This document shows positions 27,165 to 35,213 of a DNA stretch of 56,767 bases, piece by piece. This stretch comes from Clostridiales bacterium. Its GTDB lineage: Bacteria; Bacillota; Clostridia; Lachnospirales; Lachnospiraceae. The notes under the pieces are model-generated. The model made no database searches. It was not told where the DNA came from and saw only the letters and a program-made list of their open reading frames with translations. The number at the start of each line of letters is the position of its first letter. Position 1 is the stretch's first letter. Position numbers and translations under genes: made by a program. Location: positions 82,340 through 139,106 of the forward strand of contig JAJQBI010000079.1 of assembly GCA_021203365.1 (NCBI GenBank), read 5' to 3'.

Positions 27165-28346
27165 TCACCCGCATTCCCGGCATTCATGTATTTCCTCACC
27201 TTCCTTTCCCCTGCGACGGGACACCGCCGTTTTATATACATCAACGACGCGGGGGACGATCTGCTGAATATCAAATTGCTCCGCTATTTGCCGGGAGCAT
27301 ATGCCCATCTCGTTGCGTCTTATAAAATCAGTCTCAACAAACAAAGACAGCTTCTCCAGGAAATCATCACTATCCCGATACTGCCAGCCATTTTCGCCCT
27401 GGCGGATCACAGCTTCCAGACATTTGTCCTCCCTGCACAGGAGGGGCAAACCAGTAGCTGCCGCCTCTATATAAGTCAATCCCTGCGTCTCGCTTTGAGA
27501 AGCGGAAACAAACAGATCACCGAGAGAATAATAGGACGATATGGTGTAAGGAGAAACCATGCCTGTAAACCGCGCAGCTACAGTTTCCGGCAAATTTTTC
27601 GCAGCTTCCTCAAGTGTCCTCCGATACGGTCCATCGCCTACAATCAGGAATACAATGTTTCTGCCATGCCATGATTTCAGATGTCGGAAAATCTCATCCA
27701 GATTCTTTTCCTCCGCAAGGCGTCCGACATAGAGCAGCACAGTCTGATTCTCCGGGATATTCCATGCGGCTTTTGCTATTTTCTTGCAATGGCTGAACCG
27801 CTCCATGACCAGCCCGCTGGGAATCACCGTTACATCGGAATTAATCTGATATCCTCGCAGCAGATCTGCAGTTTTCTCCGTAGGAGCAATGACTGCATCC
27901 GCCTCCTGGCATATCTGCCTCGTAAATGCTCTGGCCGCACGCTTTCCCATCTTTTTGCTGGGAGAAAAGTAGTGCGTATAATCCTCGTAAATCGTATGGT
28001 ATGAATGAACCAGCGGAACATCCATCAGCTTTGAAATTTTTTTCGCCAGCCCGAACGTACTGAACTCGCACTGAGAATGTACAATATCAGGTTTCCAGTC
28101 CAGCACCTTTTTCATCCATCTGTCCGAAAACAGGAGCCTCAGCCGGGCATCTGGATAAACAGCGCTCATATCCAAAGAGCCAATGTAGATCACATTGTCT
28201 TCCTGCCATGTTCGGTGCGTCCCTGATAATGTCAGGACCAGCACATCGTGACCTTCTTTTATCAGCTCCTGCCGCAAATTCACAACGGAGGTCACGACAC
28301 CGTTAATTGCGGGACTGTACCAGTCGGTAGTGATCAAAATTTTCAT
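27165..28346 (-). CDS. GT4 glycosyltransferase, monoglucosyl-diacylglycerol synthase-like (MGS/LafA-like)
   Basis: 393-residue GT-B enzyme beginning MKILITTDWYSPAINGVVTS, the first-strand and acceptor-loop pattern of 1,2-diacylglycerol 3-glucosyltransferases. Further marks are HSYHTIYEDYTHYF, TVIPSGLVMERF, LLYVGRLAEEKNLDE and the GT4 box FVSASQSETQGLTYIEAAAT. Predicted to transfer glucose to diacylglycerol in the cytoplasmic leaflet; the product would feed the CpoA/LafB-like enzyme. The ATG at 28346 has GAGGAGG upstream. It is the first gene of the glycolipid operon, and a 40-base copy of its start exists at 28509-28548. Confidence 0.87.
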   Translation of the reverse strand: MKILITTDWYSPAINGVVTSVVNLRQELIKEGHDVLVLTLSGTHRTWQEDNVIYIGSLDMSAVYPDARLRLLFSDRWMKKVLDWKPDIVHSQCEFSTFGLAKKISKLMDVPLVHSYHTIYEDYTHYFSPSKKMGKRAARAFTRQICQEADAVIAPTEKTADLLRGYQINSDVTVIPSGLVMERFSHCKKIAKAAWNIPENQTVLLYVGRLAEEKNLDEIFRHLKSWHGRNIVFLIVGDGPYRRTLEEAAKNLPETVAARFTGMVSPYTISSYYSLGDLFVSASQSETQGLTYIEAAATGLPLLCREDKCLEAVIRQGENGWQYRDSDDFLEKLSLFVETDFIRRNEMGICSRQIAEQFDIQQIVPRVVDVYKTAVSRRRGKEGEEIHECRECG

Positions 28347-28380
28347 TTGGGACCTCCTCACATTTTGTTAACAAATTCCA

Positions 28381-28452
28381 ATAAACAAAACCGCCCTCTG
28401 TCTGCAAATGCATTTTTATCATACAAGAGCAAGCTAAACAGACAGAAGGCAG
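28381..28452 (-). terminator. Terminator overlapping the glycolipid-operon promoter
   Basis: Arms CTGCCTTCTGTCTG (28439-28452) and CAGACAGAGGGCGG (28391-28404) pair with two wobble pairs and are followed by GGTTTTGTTT on the minus strand. The 5' arm carries the -35 of the next operon, so read-through from the 34.5-28.5 kb operon is limited without blocking new initiation. Confidence 0.7.
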
Positions 28453-28472
28453 TTTCTTAAACAATACCTAAA
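28418..28472 (-). promoter_or_regulatory. Glycolipid-operon promoter with CiaR-like direct repeats
   Basis: TTTAGG-N5-TTTAAG (28456-28472) lies upstream of TCTGTC (28441-28446), 17 bases, TATGAT (28418-28423). The whole block aligns with the promoter block at 34618-34683. Confidence 0.6.
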
Positions 28473-28546
28473 CGATTCAGGCAACACCTCAAATCTGGCT
28501 GCCGGCTTGCGGGATTGTACCAGTTGGTAGTGATCAGGATTTTCAT
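28457..28546 (-). pseudogene. 5' fragment of a second MGS-like glycosyltransferase gene
   Basis: A 29-codon frame starting MKILITTNWYNPA overlaps the stop of the upstream gene as ATGA. Its first 40 bases (28509-28548) match the start of the intact GT4 gene (28309-28348) with four mismatches, exactly 200 bases away. After residue 13 the similarity ends. It is a duplicate scar or a remnant of a deleted paralog. Confidence 0.65.
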
Positions 28547-30561
28547 TTGAATCCTCCCTCCTGCATTTGATCCCCGTTCTGCCCGTCAAACCAGTCGCCT
28601 TCCATATTACTCATATTGGTGCCACACGTGGTGGTTCCACTTTCTATCGTGATCTCAACTGAGTTCCCATCCGCTGTAAGAGTTGCCTCTGAATCCAATG
28701 AAAATCCATTTTCATCTGCATTTTCATTTTCTTCGCCCAAAAGCACAGTTACAGTTTCTCCTGTTTCAAGTTCCGCACAGCTTACCATAAACATACTGTA
28801 TTCCTGTTCAGGAGCAAAATATAGAATTGTATTTCCATCGGAATCCAGAATCGTGATGGAACCACTCTCATCGGTTTCCTCACAATAATACTCCAGAATA
28901 TTCTGCGTTGAGTTTTCTGATAATGTTTCTTCCATGGAAGACGCACCGGTGGCAGCCAATATTCCTCCATTGACTGTACATACACCATCCACATCAATAG
29001 CCGTATCATCGCCGCCTGCATATGTGCTGACAAGAACCGTTCCTCCATTAATAGAAACATCTCCGTTGGAATCCAGACCATCCCCCTGAGCCGATACGGA
29101 CAAATAGCCTCCATTCACCACCAGGGATATGCTGTTATCCGTATGTAAAATATACGTATTAACCATACTGTATATTGTAGACATAGCATCTCCATCGGTA
29201 GCATTTATCCCGTCATCTGCTGAATTTACATTGACCGTTCCGCTGTTTATTTCTATATACGCGGCCTCCAGCCCTTCATACGACTGTGTAACCGTAAGAC
29301 TGCCGCCCTCCACCAGAATCACGTCTTCCGCATGTACAGCATCATCATTCGTGGAAACAGAAGCAGTGATATCGGAGATCTGTATACTTCCATCCGAATG
29401 AAGTGCGTCATCCAGGCAGTCAAGCTTCAGCTCTCCTCCTGTCAGATAAATCAGCTTCCCGGCTTTGATGCCCCTGGTGCTTTCCGCATCTTCTTCTTCC
29501 TCCAGCTTATTTTCTGCAAACTCTTCAAATTCAAACGCTTCCGTCATTGTACTGTCTGCGGCTGATTCCTCGCTTTCCATCTCTTCAAACGGACCGTTTC
29601 CAAAATCGGGACTGCCCATTGGCATACTGTCCATATCCGTATTTTCTATCTCAGTACTTCCACCACCAGTAGCGGCTGTCACAATTCCCCCCTCAATCCA
29701 CACAACTGTCTCCGCCTGTATCCCGTCATTCCCACTCACAATATCAATATCACCGCCTGCAATATAGACAAACCCTTTATTCGAATAATTGGTATTTGTG
29801 GATCGGATTCCATCCGCACCGGCCGTAATATTTATAGTGCCTGCATAAATTCTTACGCTGTCCTTCCCTTCAATGGCAGTCGCCTCCGCCTGTACATTCA
29901 GGATTCCCCCCAGAATGGTCAGCGTATCCTTTGACACAATTGCTTTGGAATAATTGCCTTCAACAGAAAGCGTACCGTCCCCATTGATTATAAGGGGAAC
30001 GCGGCTGAATATTGTTCCATCCGCATTCTGGTTTGTTCCGGTCAGGTTATAATCTCCGCTATCGGATATCTCGTTTTCCGTATCTGCTTCCAGTGTGATC
30101 ACAAGACTTCCTGCTGACTCTGCGAAAATCGCAGGTTCTTCACAGCTCTCAATTACTGCCTGACTCAATACAAGCTGTACGGTATCCGTACCCTGTGCCC
30201 TGATATGGACAGACTGATAATTTCCGGAAAGCACGTATGTCCCCTCTTCGGTAATCACTACTTCCTCCTCCGTTACATATTTAGGCGTATAGAGATATTC
30301 CGCTCCATATTCTGCGGAAGATACCGTCACATCCAGGCCGCCTGTCAGAGCTTCAATATCAATCGTATGAGAGATTGTGAGGTTCCGTATGATCGTATTT
30401 CCAAAAATAAACAGAATTACAGCTGCCAGCAGTACCGGAAGTATTGCAAGTAAGTACAGGACTTTTCGCCATCTTCTTTTTTTCTTTCCTTCCCTGTTCT
30501 TTTTTGTCTCTTTATACTTTAATTTTCCCTCCTGATTTCGTGCCAATATTCGTTTTATCAT
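28543..30561 (-). CDS. Membrane-anchored beta-helix protein (DUF4353, Cthe_2159-like)
   Basis: 672-residue protein. A very basic N-terminus (KKNREGKKKRRWRK) precedes one membrane helix (VLYLLAILPVLLAAVILFIFG, about residues 37-57), so most of it is outside the cell. The rest consists of repeated beta-rungs such as GGILNVQAEATAIEGKDS, AGTINITAGADGIRS, GGDIDIVSGNDGIQA, GGSLTVTQSYEGLEA and SGTVNVNSADDGINA. This pattern is seen in the DUF4353 family, of which Cthe_2159 binds polysaccharides. A Glu/Met-rich insert lies at about 310-365. AGGAGG-like GGAGG precedes the ATG at 30561. It is the last gene of the polyphosphate-type operon; an anchored wall or polymer-binding role is inferred. Confidence 0.75.
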   Translation of the reverse strand: MIKRILARNQEGKLKYKETKKNREGKKKRRWRKVLYLLAILPVLLAAVILFIFGNTIIRNLTISHTIDIEALTGGLDVTVSSAEYGAEYLYTPKYVTEEEVVITEEGTYVLSGNYQSVHIRAQGTDTVQLVLSQAVIESCEEPAIFAESAGSLVITLEADTENEISDSGDYNLTGTNQNADGTIFSRVPLIINGDGTLSVEGNYSKAIVSKDTLTILGGILNVQAEATAIEGKDSVRIYAGTINITAGADGIRSTNTNYSNKGFVYIAGGDIDIVSGNDGIQAETVVWIEGGIVTAATGGGSTEIENTDMDSMPMGSPDFGNGPFEEMESEESAADSTMTEAFEFEEFAENKLEEEEDAESTRGIKAGKLIYLTGGELKLDCLDDALHSDGSIQISDITASVSTNDDAVHAEDVILVEGGSLTVTQSYEGLEAAYIEINSGTVNVNSADDGINATDGDAMSTIYSMVNTYILHTDNSISLVVNGGYLSVSAQGDGLDSNGDVSINGGTVLVSTYAGGDDTAIDVDGVCTVNGGILAATGASSMEETLSENSTQNILEYYCEETDESGSITILDSDGNTILYFAPEQEYSMFMVSCAELETGETVTVLLGEENENADENGFSLDSEATLTADGNSVEITIESGTTTCGTNMSNMEGDWFDGQNGDQMQEGGFK

Positions 30562-30575
30562 CCGGATACCTCCGA

Positions 30576-31238
30576 TTATAATTCCCTTTCCGGGACAGAA
30601 ATGTTGCAGCAAATCTCAAGATTTCCGTTCAATGTACGCAATTCATCAATAAAATCCTTTTCACAGTCTGAATTTGCCAGGTCAATGTCCCATGCCACGC
30701 GGAACAGGCTTCCCATATTGGTTGTCCGGACGCCCTGAAATTCACAGCGGGTCGTATATTTCGCAAATATTTCATCAAATTCATGCGTATAGTTCAGATC
30801 TTCCGGTATCGTTATCCGCAGATACCTCTGGCAAATACGGTCATCTGCGAATTTTGATTTCAGATAAATGACATTCAGCAGTATCACAAGGACTGCCAGC
30901 AGGGCTGCTACAGCAATATAACCCGTACCACAGGCCATCCCGATTCCCATAGCGGTAAACATGAAGAGAATATCCCTCGCCTTACCCGGAATCGTCCGGA
31001 ACCGCACCAGTGTAAATGCTCCCGCTACAGCAATTCCGGTGCCAATATTTCCATTCACCACCATCATTACAATCTGCACAATCACCGGCATAATGGCAAT
31101 GGTAGTAAACACGCTTTTTGAAGACTGACTTTTGTACGTACTTCCAAGCGCCGTAAAAAAGCCCAGCACAACAGATGCTGCCGTACAAATCAAAAGGCTC
31201 CCTGTAGTCAGACTGGTTCCAATTACACTATTCAACAT
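30576..31238 (-). CDS. DUF4956 membrane protein
   Basis: 220 residues: three or four membrane helices (SLLICTAASVVLGFFTALG, IAIMPVIVQIVMMVV, and two around GIGMACGTGYIAVAAL) with the family signature AGAFTLVRFRTIPGKARDI between them, then a cytosolic tail with a small ferredoxin-like domain. DUF4956 genes regularly sit beside VTC-domain polyphosphate polymerase genes, as here, and probably supply the membrane part of that system. It starts 44 bases after the VTC gene; the DUF4353-like gene follows 14 bases downstream. Confidence 0.85.
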   Translation of the reverse strand: MLNSVIGTSLTTGSLLICTAASVVLGFFTALGSTYKSQSSKSVFTTIAIMPVIVQIVMMVVNGNIGTGIAVAGAFTLVRFRTIPGKARDILFMFTAMGIGMACGTGYIAVAALLAVLVILLNVIYLKSKFADDRICQRYLRITIPEDLNYTHEFDEIFAKYTTRCEFQGVRTTNMGSLFRVAWDIDLANSDCEKDFIDELRTLNGNLEICCNISVPEREL

Positions 31239-31282
31239 GGTTATGTACCTCCTTCTGTTCCGGATAAGAAACCGGCATTGTT

Positions 31283-32008
31283 TTAAATCATAGCCTGTAC
31301 ATTTTTTGCAGCCGGCATATGATCTGTGAGAATGATTTTCTGATAGGCACTTCCCGCCTTTGAAAATGACTGTGGAAAAATCCCAATCTGTGACAGTACA
31401 TCTGCCAGTTCCAAGGGAAAAGCACCAGAAGCCTTTATCTCCATAATATAATGGTCATCCGCAAGCAGTTTTTCGCCAAAAACTCCCTTCCGCATATCCA
31501 GATTTTCTGTCCTGCCCAGAAGATTCTGGTCAAAAGTGAATCGAAGCTCCTCATTATCCTTGTCCCTGACTGCATATCGGTCACAGCTGCACAGGATAGA
31601 AGGAATGATTCCCGGATAGTGATTGCAGAGCGCATGAATTTCACGGGCGATCTGTGAGGTATCGTTCGCACTGTCATGAAGCCATTCCTCTGTCTGGGCG
31701 TATGGCATAACCATTCTCCGTTTATAAACGACCCCTTTATATTTCTTCTTAATCTCAACAAATGCCTCTGATTCAGTTGCCGGGACACTATAACAGCGTA
31801 CCCTGAGTTTTTCTTTATATACCGGTTTTTCAATCGAATGCCGGATAATACGATAATCCGGTGTATCATAATACAGGCTCATAACGGTCGCCCTGCTGAA
31901 TGCATCCTCTACAACCTTCCCTGACAGATAATCCAGCATTTGTCCATACTGTTCCCGGGTCAGGATATATTTCTCTTCAAGCCGTTCAAATTTATCTTGT
32001 ATCATCAT
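31283..32008 (-). CDS. VTC-domain protein (polyphosphate polymerase domain)
   Basis: 241-residue protein with the VTC/triphosphate-tunnel fold: EEKYILTREQYGQML, MSLYYDTPDY, the basic strand YKEKLRVRCYS, EIKKKYKGVVYKRR, RYAVRD and MEIKASGAFPLEL. The Lys/Arg/Glu residues of these strands build the tunnel that binds ATP and growing polyphosphate in yeast Vtc4. The eukaryotic SPX domain is absent. Two adjacent ATG codons at 32008/32005 follow GGAGGAG. It overlaps the end of the RelA/SpoT-like gene by 17 bases, so the two are translationally coupled. Confidence 0.87.
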   Translation of the reverse strand: MMIQDKFERLEEKYILTREQYGQMLDYLSGKVVEDAFSRATVMSLYYDTPDYRIIRHSIEKPVYKEKLRVRCYSVPATESEAFVEIKKKYKGVVYKRRMVMPYAQTEEWLHDSANDTSQIAREIHALCNHYPGIIPSILCSCDRYAVRDKDNEELRFTFDQNLLGRTENLDMRKGVFGEKLLADDHYIMEIKASGAFPLELADVLSQIGIFPQSFSKAGSAYQKIILTDHMPAAKNVQAMI

Positions 32009-32615
32009 GCTCCTCCTCCCCAATATTTTCCCGAATCATATCCCGGATTGTCTGCATGGATAAATCTACGGAAGCAATCTCATCTGCGCAACGTTTCAGT
32101 TCCTCGCGCACCAGAGGCTCATGTTCAATATAGCGTTTATATTTGATCTGGTGCTCCAGTGCCGCCCAGAAATCAATCGCTATTGTCCGCAGCTGGATTT
32201 CAACAGACAGTCCATCGAATTTTTCTTCTTTTAAAAGCAGTATAAGATGCAGACTCCTGTAACCGTTCGGCTTTGGGTACGCAATATAGTCTTTCTTTTC
32301 AATGACCCTGCATTCCGTTCTTCCGCATAACCAGTCTGCCACTTCGTACACATTATCCGCGAAGGAACAAACAATCCTCAGCCCGACCGCATCATGCATT
32401 TCGCGCAGCGCAGTATCCGGGTCTGCTTCCAATCCCATTTTTGTTAATTTTTTTATCATGCTGTCCGGAGATTTGATTCTTGATGTACAATACATGATCG
32501 GATGCGCCTCTTCCAGTTCCCGATTATCAGGAAACTGCTTTACCAGTTCCAGTAAATACTGCCTCGCATCCTCCAGGAGTCTCAGTTTTTTCCCATAATA
32601 TTCTTCAAAAGTCAT
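31992..32615 (-). CDS. Small RelA/SpoT-domain (p)ppGpp synthetase-like protein
   Basis: 207-residue single-domain alarmone synthetase. Synthetase marks are RIKSPDSMIKKL, DAVGLRIVCSF, the nucleotide loop YIAYPKPNGYRSLH and the catalytic EIQLRT. No hydrolase, TGS or ACT domain is present, so it makes rather than removes (p)ppGpp. A C-terminal helical part (KRCADEIASVDLSMQ) fits small alarmone synthetases. It follows the histidine kinase by 13 bases and overlaps the VTC gene, directly linking two-component signalling, alarmone and polyphosphate. Confidence 0.88.
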   Translation of the reverse strand: MTFEEYYGKKLRLLEDARQYLLELVKQFPDNRELEEAHPIMYCTSRIKSPDSMIKKLTKMGLEADPDTALREMHDAVGLRIVCSFADNVYEVADWLCGRTECRVIEKKDYIAYPKPNGYRSLHLILLLKEEKFDGLSVEIQLRTIAIDFWAALEHQIKYKRYIEHEPLVREELKRCADEIASVDLSMQTIRDMIRENIGEEEHDDTR

Positions 32616-32628
32616 GTATACGCCTTTC

Positions 32629-33873
32629 TCAATAAGGTAAGGTAACGGTAATTAAAAGCGACCTCTCATCTTCTGTTGCCGCAATGATTTTCCCCTTATG
32701 GGCATTCACAATGGACGAAGCAATCGAAAGTCCCAGTCCATAACCGCCGGTTTCGGAATTTCGCGACTGATCAGTCCGATAAAACCGGTCAAACAAATGC
32801 GACAGGCTATCTCTTGCAATCGACGGAGTCGTGTTATATACATCCATGCGCAGATGATTTCTTTGTTTTTTAAGTGTCAAAGAAATGCGGCCCTTTTGCT
32901 CAGAATACTTCACAGCATTGTCAAGCAGGATGTTGACAAGCCGGGCAACCTGGTTCTCGTCCCCACGCATCATCAGCCCCGGCTGTATATCATATTCCAA
33001 TGTTTTATCCTGTGCTTTTGCAAGGTTGTGGAAAGAATGCACAGCCTTTTCCGCCAATTCTGATAAAGAGAACTCCATCATTACCGCTTTTGACTGCCCT
33101 TCCTCCATCCTGGAAAGCGCGATCAGGCTGTTCGTAAGTTCAGTCAGCGCCCCGGTCTGTTTACGAATATCCTCAAGCCATTCATTCTCCCCATAATCCA
33201 TCTCCAGCACTTCAGCATCTGCATTGATAATGGCCAGAGGTGTTTTCAGTTCGTGTCCCGCATCAGTAATAAACCTTTTTTGTTTCTCATAATTATCCCG
33301 GAACGGCCTGACCATACGTCCGGAAATCAATATTAACAGAATCAGTACAGCCATCAGCCCTGCTGCAGAAACTCCAATGCTGGTAATGACATAGCTCTTC
33401 ACCATACTGAGGCTACGTCCGCAATCAAGAAATATGATATAGGTCTCTGCTGCAGGCTCAGAATCGGATTCCATTCCAATTTCTATCATCACGTATCGGT
33501 AGTCTCCAATAAAGCCTTTCGCGTTTCCTTCCTGCCATACATTTCGCGCATATTCCTCAGCGGTACTGTCATCTACCGCAGAAATCTGCTCCGTATCGAC
33601 AGAAAACACCTCCCCGTCCTCATCCATAACAACATAAAAGTAGCGTGATTCGTAGGGCAGTTCCATGGAATTTAAGAACTCATTTCTCGCCCATTCATCA
33701 TAGGTTTCCGGAAAGCGCCCATTATTTTCCGCTAAAATAGAGAGAGTAATATCCGCATTACTCACAACCTGCCGATAATTCAGCAGCCCTATAGCTGTTA
33801 CCAGCACAGTCAGAACTCCGATCAGGGAAAGCATCGCTGACAAAATCAGTTTGGCCCGCAATTTCCCAATCAT
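32629..33873 (-). CDS. Sensor histidine kinase, partner of the 33870-34547 regulator
   Basis: 414 residues. Membrane helix 1 at about 12-30 (LSLIGVLTVLVTAIGLL), an extracellular domain of about 130 residues, helix 2 near 180 (VSAAGLMAVLILLILISG), then the dimerisation/phospho-acceptor box AGHELKTPLAIINADAEVLE and an HATPase domain with DENQVARLVNILLDNAVKYS, FDRFYRTDQSRN and GGYGLGLSIA. The start overlaps the stop of the regulator gene by 4 bases (ATGA). Confidence 0.92.
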   Translation of the reverse strand: MIGKLRAKLILSAMLSLIGVLTVLVTAIGLLNYRQVVSNADITLSILAENNGRFPETYDEWARNEFLNSMELPYESRYFYVVMDEDGEVFSVDTEQISAVDDSTAEEYARNVWQEGNAKGFIGDYRYVMIEIGMESDSEPAAETYIIFLDCGRSLSMVKSYVITSIGVSAAGLMAVLILLILISGRMVRPFRDNYEKQKRFITDAGHELKTPLAIINADAEVLEMDYGENEWLEDIRKQTGALTELTNSLIALSRMEEGQSKAVMMEFSLSELAEKAVHSFHNLAKAQDKTLEYDIQPGLMMRGDENQVARLVNILLDNAVKYSEQKGRISLTLKKQRNHLRMDVYNTTPSIARDSLSHLFDRFYRTDQSRNSETGGYGLGLSIASSIVNAHKGKIIAATEDERSLLITVTLPY

Positions 33874-34547
33874 TTCACCATCTCCAAATGATAGCCGACC
33901 GGATGGTCCAGATTAATCTGGATATCCGCATGTAAATACACCAGCTTCTGACGCAAGTAAGAAAGATACATCCATACCACTGTATCTTCCGCCTTCTCTT
34001 CATATCTCCATATTTTTTCCCTGAATCGTTCTGTCGTAATCCGGTTTCGGGGATTGCACATCATTAATTCCAGCATCTGGAATTCCTGGTTGGCCAGCCG
34101 GAAGCAGCCGTATGGTGTGGACACTTCAAATGTTGCCCGGTCCAGCGTCACATTCCCCATATGCAGCTTCGAACAAAACTGCTGCTCCTGCAGCCTGGTC
34201 ATCGCGCGGATGCGTGCCAGAAGCTCTGCTGAACTAAACGGCTTTGTCAGATAATCATTTGCGCCGGAATCCAGTCCTGCCACTTTATCCTCTTCCTCCG
34301 CTTTCGCCGTAAGCATCAGCACTGGAATCAGACTTCCGTTTTTTCTGATCTGTCTCAACACAGATATTCCATCCAGCTTCGGCATCATAATGTCCAGGAT
34401 AATCGCATCATAATTTGCTGGCTGTGCCTGCTCCAATGCGCTCTGTCCATCCCAGACAGCGTCAACCAGATAATGGTTTCGTTCCAGAATCGTCTTCAAA
34501 GCCTTTGAAAGTGATTTTTCATCCTCCGCAAGTAATAATCGAATCAT
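33870..34547 (-). CDS. OmpR-family response regulator (polyphosphate/alarmone operon)
   Basis: 225 residues: receiver domain (acidic pocket LLLAEDEKS, phospho-site ILDIMMPKLDG, LTAKAEEEDK, KPFSSAELLAR) and a winged-helix domain (FRLANQEFQMLELMM, VVWMYLSYLRQKL, HPVGYHLEMVK). The ATG at 34547 has AAGGAG upstream; the frame extending to 34664 covers promoter DNA and is not coding. It is the first gene of the operon regulator, kinase, RelA/SpoT-like, VTC, DUF4956, DUF4353. Confidence 0.92.
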   Translation of the reverse strand: MIRLLLAEDEKSLSKALKTILERNHYLVDAVWDGQSALEQAQPANYDAIILDIMMPKLDGISVLRQIRKNGSLIPVLMLTAKAEEEDKVAGLDSGANDYLTKPFSSAELLARIRAMTRLQEQQFCSKLHMGNVTLDRATFEVSTPYGCFRLANQEFQMLELMMCNPRNRITTERFREKIWRYEEKAEDTVVWMYLSYLRQKLVYLHADIQINLDHPVGYHLEMVK

Positions 34548-34590
34548 ATCCGCCACTCCTTCCATCCCATAGACGCATAAAATGCAAAAG

Positions 34591-34649
34591 AAAAAAACCT
34601 TCTGTTTATCTGGATACATTCTACCGGCGTATCCTAAACAAACAGAGGG
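34591..34649 (-). terminator. Terminator overlapping the polyphosphate-operon promoter
   Basis: Arms CCTCTGTTTGTTTAGGA (34632-34648) and TCCAGATAAACAGAAGG (34598-34614) pair imperfectly and are followed by seven T residues on the minus strand. It would end transcription from the upstream GNAT operon. Confidence 0.7.
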
Positions 34650-34683
34650 CTTTTCCCTAAACATAATCTAAATTTGACTTAAA
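34618..34683 (-). promoter_or_regulatory. Polyphosphate-operon promoter with three CiaR-like repeats
   Basis: Half-sites TTTAAG (34678-34683), TTTAGA (34667-34672) and TTTAGG (34656-34661) are exactly 11 bases apart on the minus strand. TCTGTT (34641-34646), 17 bases, TAGAAT (34618-34623) follows. The block aligns with the glycolipid-operon promoter at 28418-28472. Confidence 0.6.
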
Positions 34684-34698
34684 CGACAGTAAACGAAA

Positions 34699-35187
34699 TT
34701 ATTCGTTTTGCCAGCCATTCATCCGCTTTTCAAATACACAGACGGGTTCCTCTTCCGTGATTATTTTTGTGATATGGAATCCGCAATGATTTACATAAAA
34801 AACAAGGTTTCGCGTCACATGGAGCGGTGTAATGGTCATCCATACTTTGGTGTCCGGATATTGTTTTTCTAACGCAAACCATGCCCTGGTTCCATAGCCG
34901 TGGCCCAGCTGCTTCGCATCAAAGAAAAACAGTTCCAGTTCGTTGCATTGATCCGTACCCACCCGGATGACAGCACCGCCTACCGGCTGTTCTCCATCAT
35001 AGACTGCCCATGCTTCCATTCCCGGCTCCAGGATGATTTCCTCCAGCGCCGTTCCCATGCCGCCGTCTACAAAAAGCTCGTCTGATACCAGTCCACGCTG
35101 CGTATCAAACGCCTCGCTGCAAAACCGGGCCATCGTGGGCAAAACTTCATTTGTGATTGGTTTCAATATCAGATTTTTCATGATCAT
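34699..35187 (-). CDS. GNAT-family N-acetyltransferase
   Basis: 162-residue acetyltransferase fold: a N-terminal strand/helix pair, AVYDGEQPVGGAVIRVG, ELELFFFDAKQLGHGYGTRAWFALE with the acetyl-CoA-binding QLGHGYGT (Q/RxxGxG/A), and a C-terminal strand with FYVNHCGFHI. The substrate cannot be read. ATG at 35187 with GGAG upstream; a Met at residue 3 is also possible. It follows the response regulator gene by 26 bases and belongs to the same operon as the second two-component system. Confidence 0.85.
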   Translation of the reverse strand: MIMKNLILKPITNEVLPTMARFCSEAFDTQRGLVSDELFVDGGMGTALEEIILEPGMEAWAVYDGEQPVGGAVIRVGTDQCNELELFFFDAKQLGHGYGTRAWFALEKQYPDTKVWMTITPLHVTRNLVFYVNHCGFHITKIITEEEPVCVFEKRMNGWQNE

Positions 35188-35213
35188 AGTCCTTTCTCCA
35201 TTTACAGTATTAT

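Noticed and set aside
28381-28472. CiaR-type small RNA gene
   Set aside because: The 5' arm of the hairpin lies upstream of the predicted transcription start, so the hairpin cannot be in the RNA made from that promoter.
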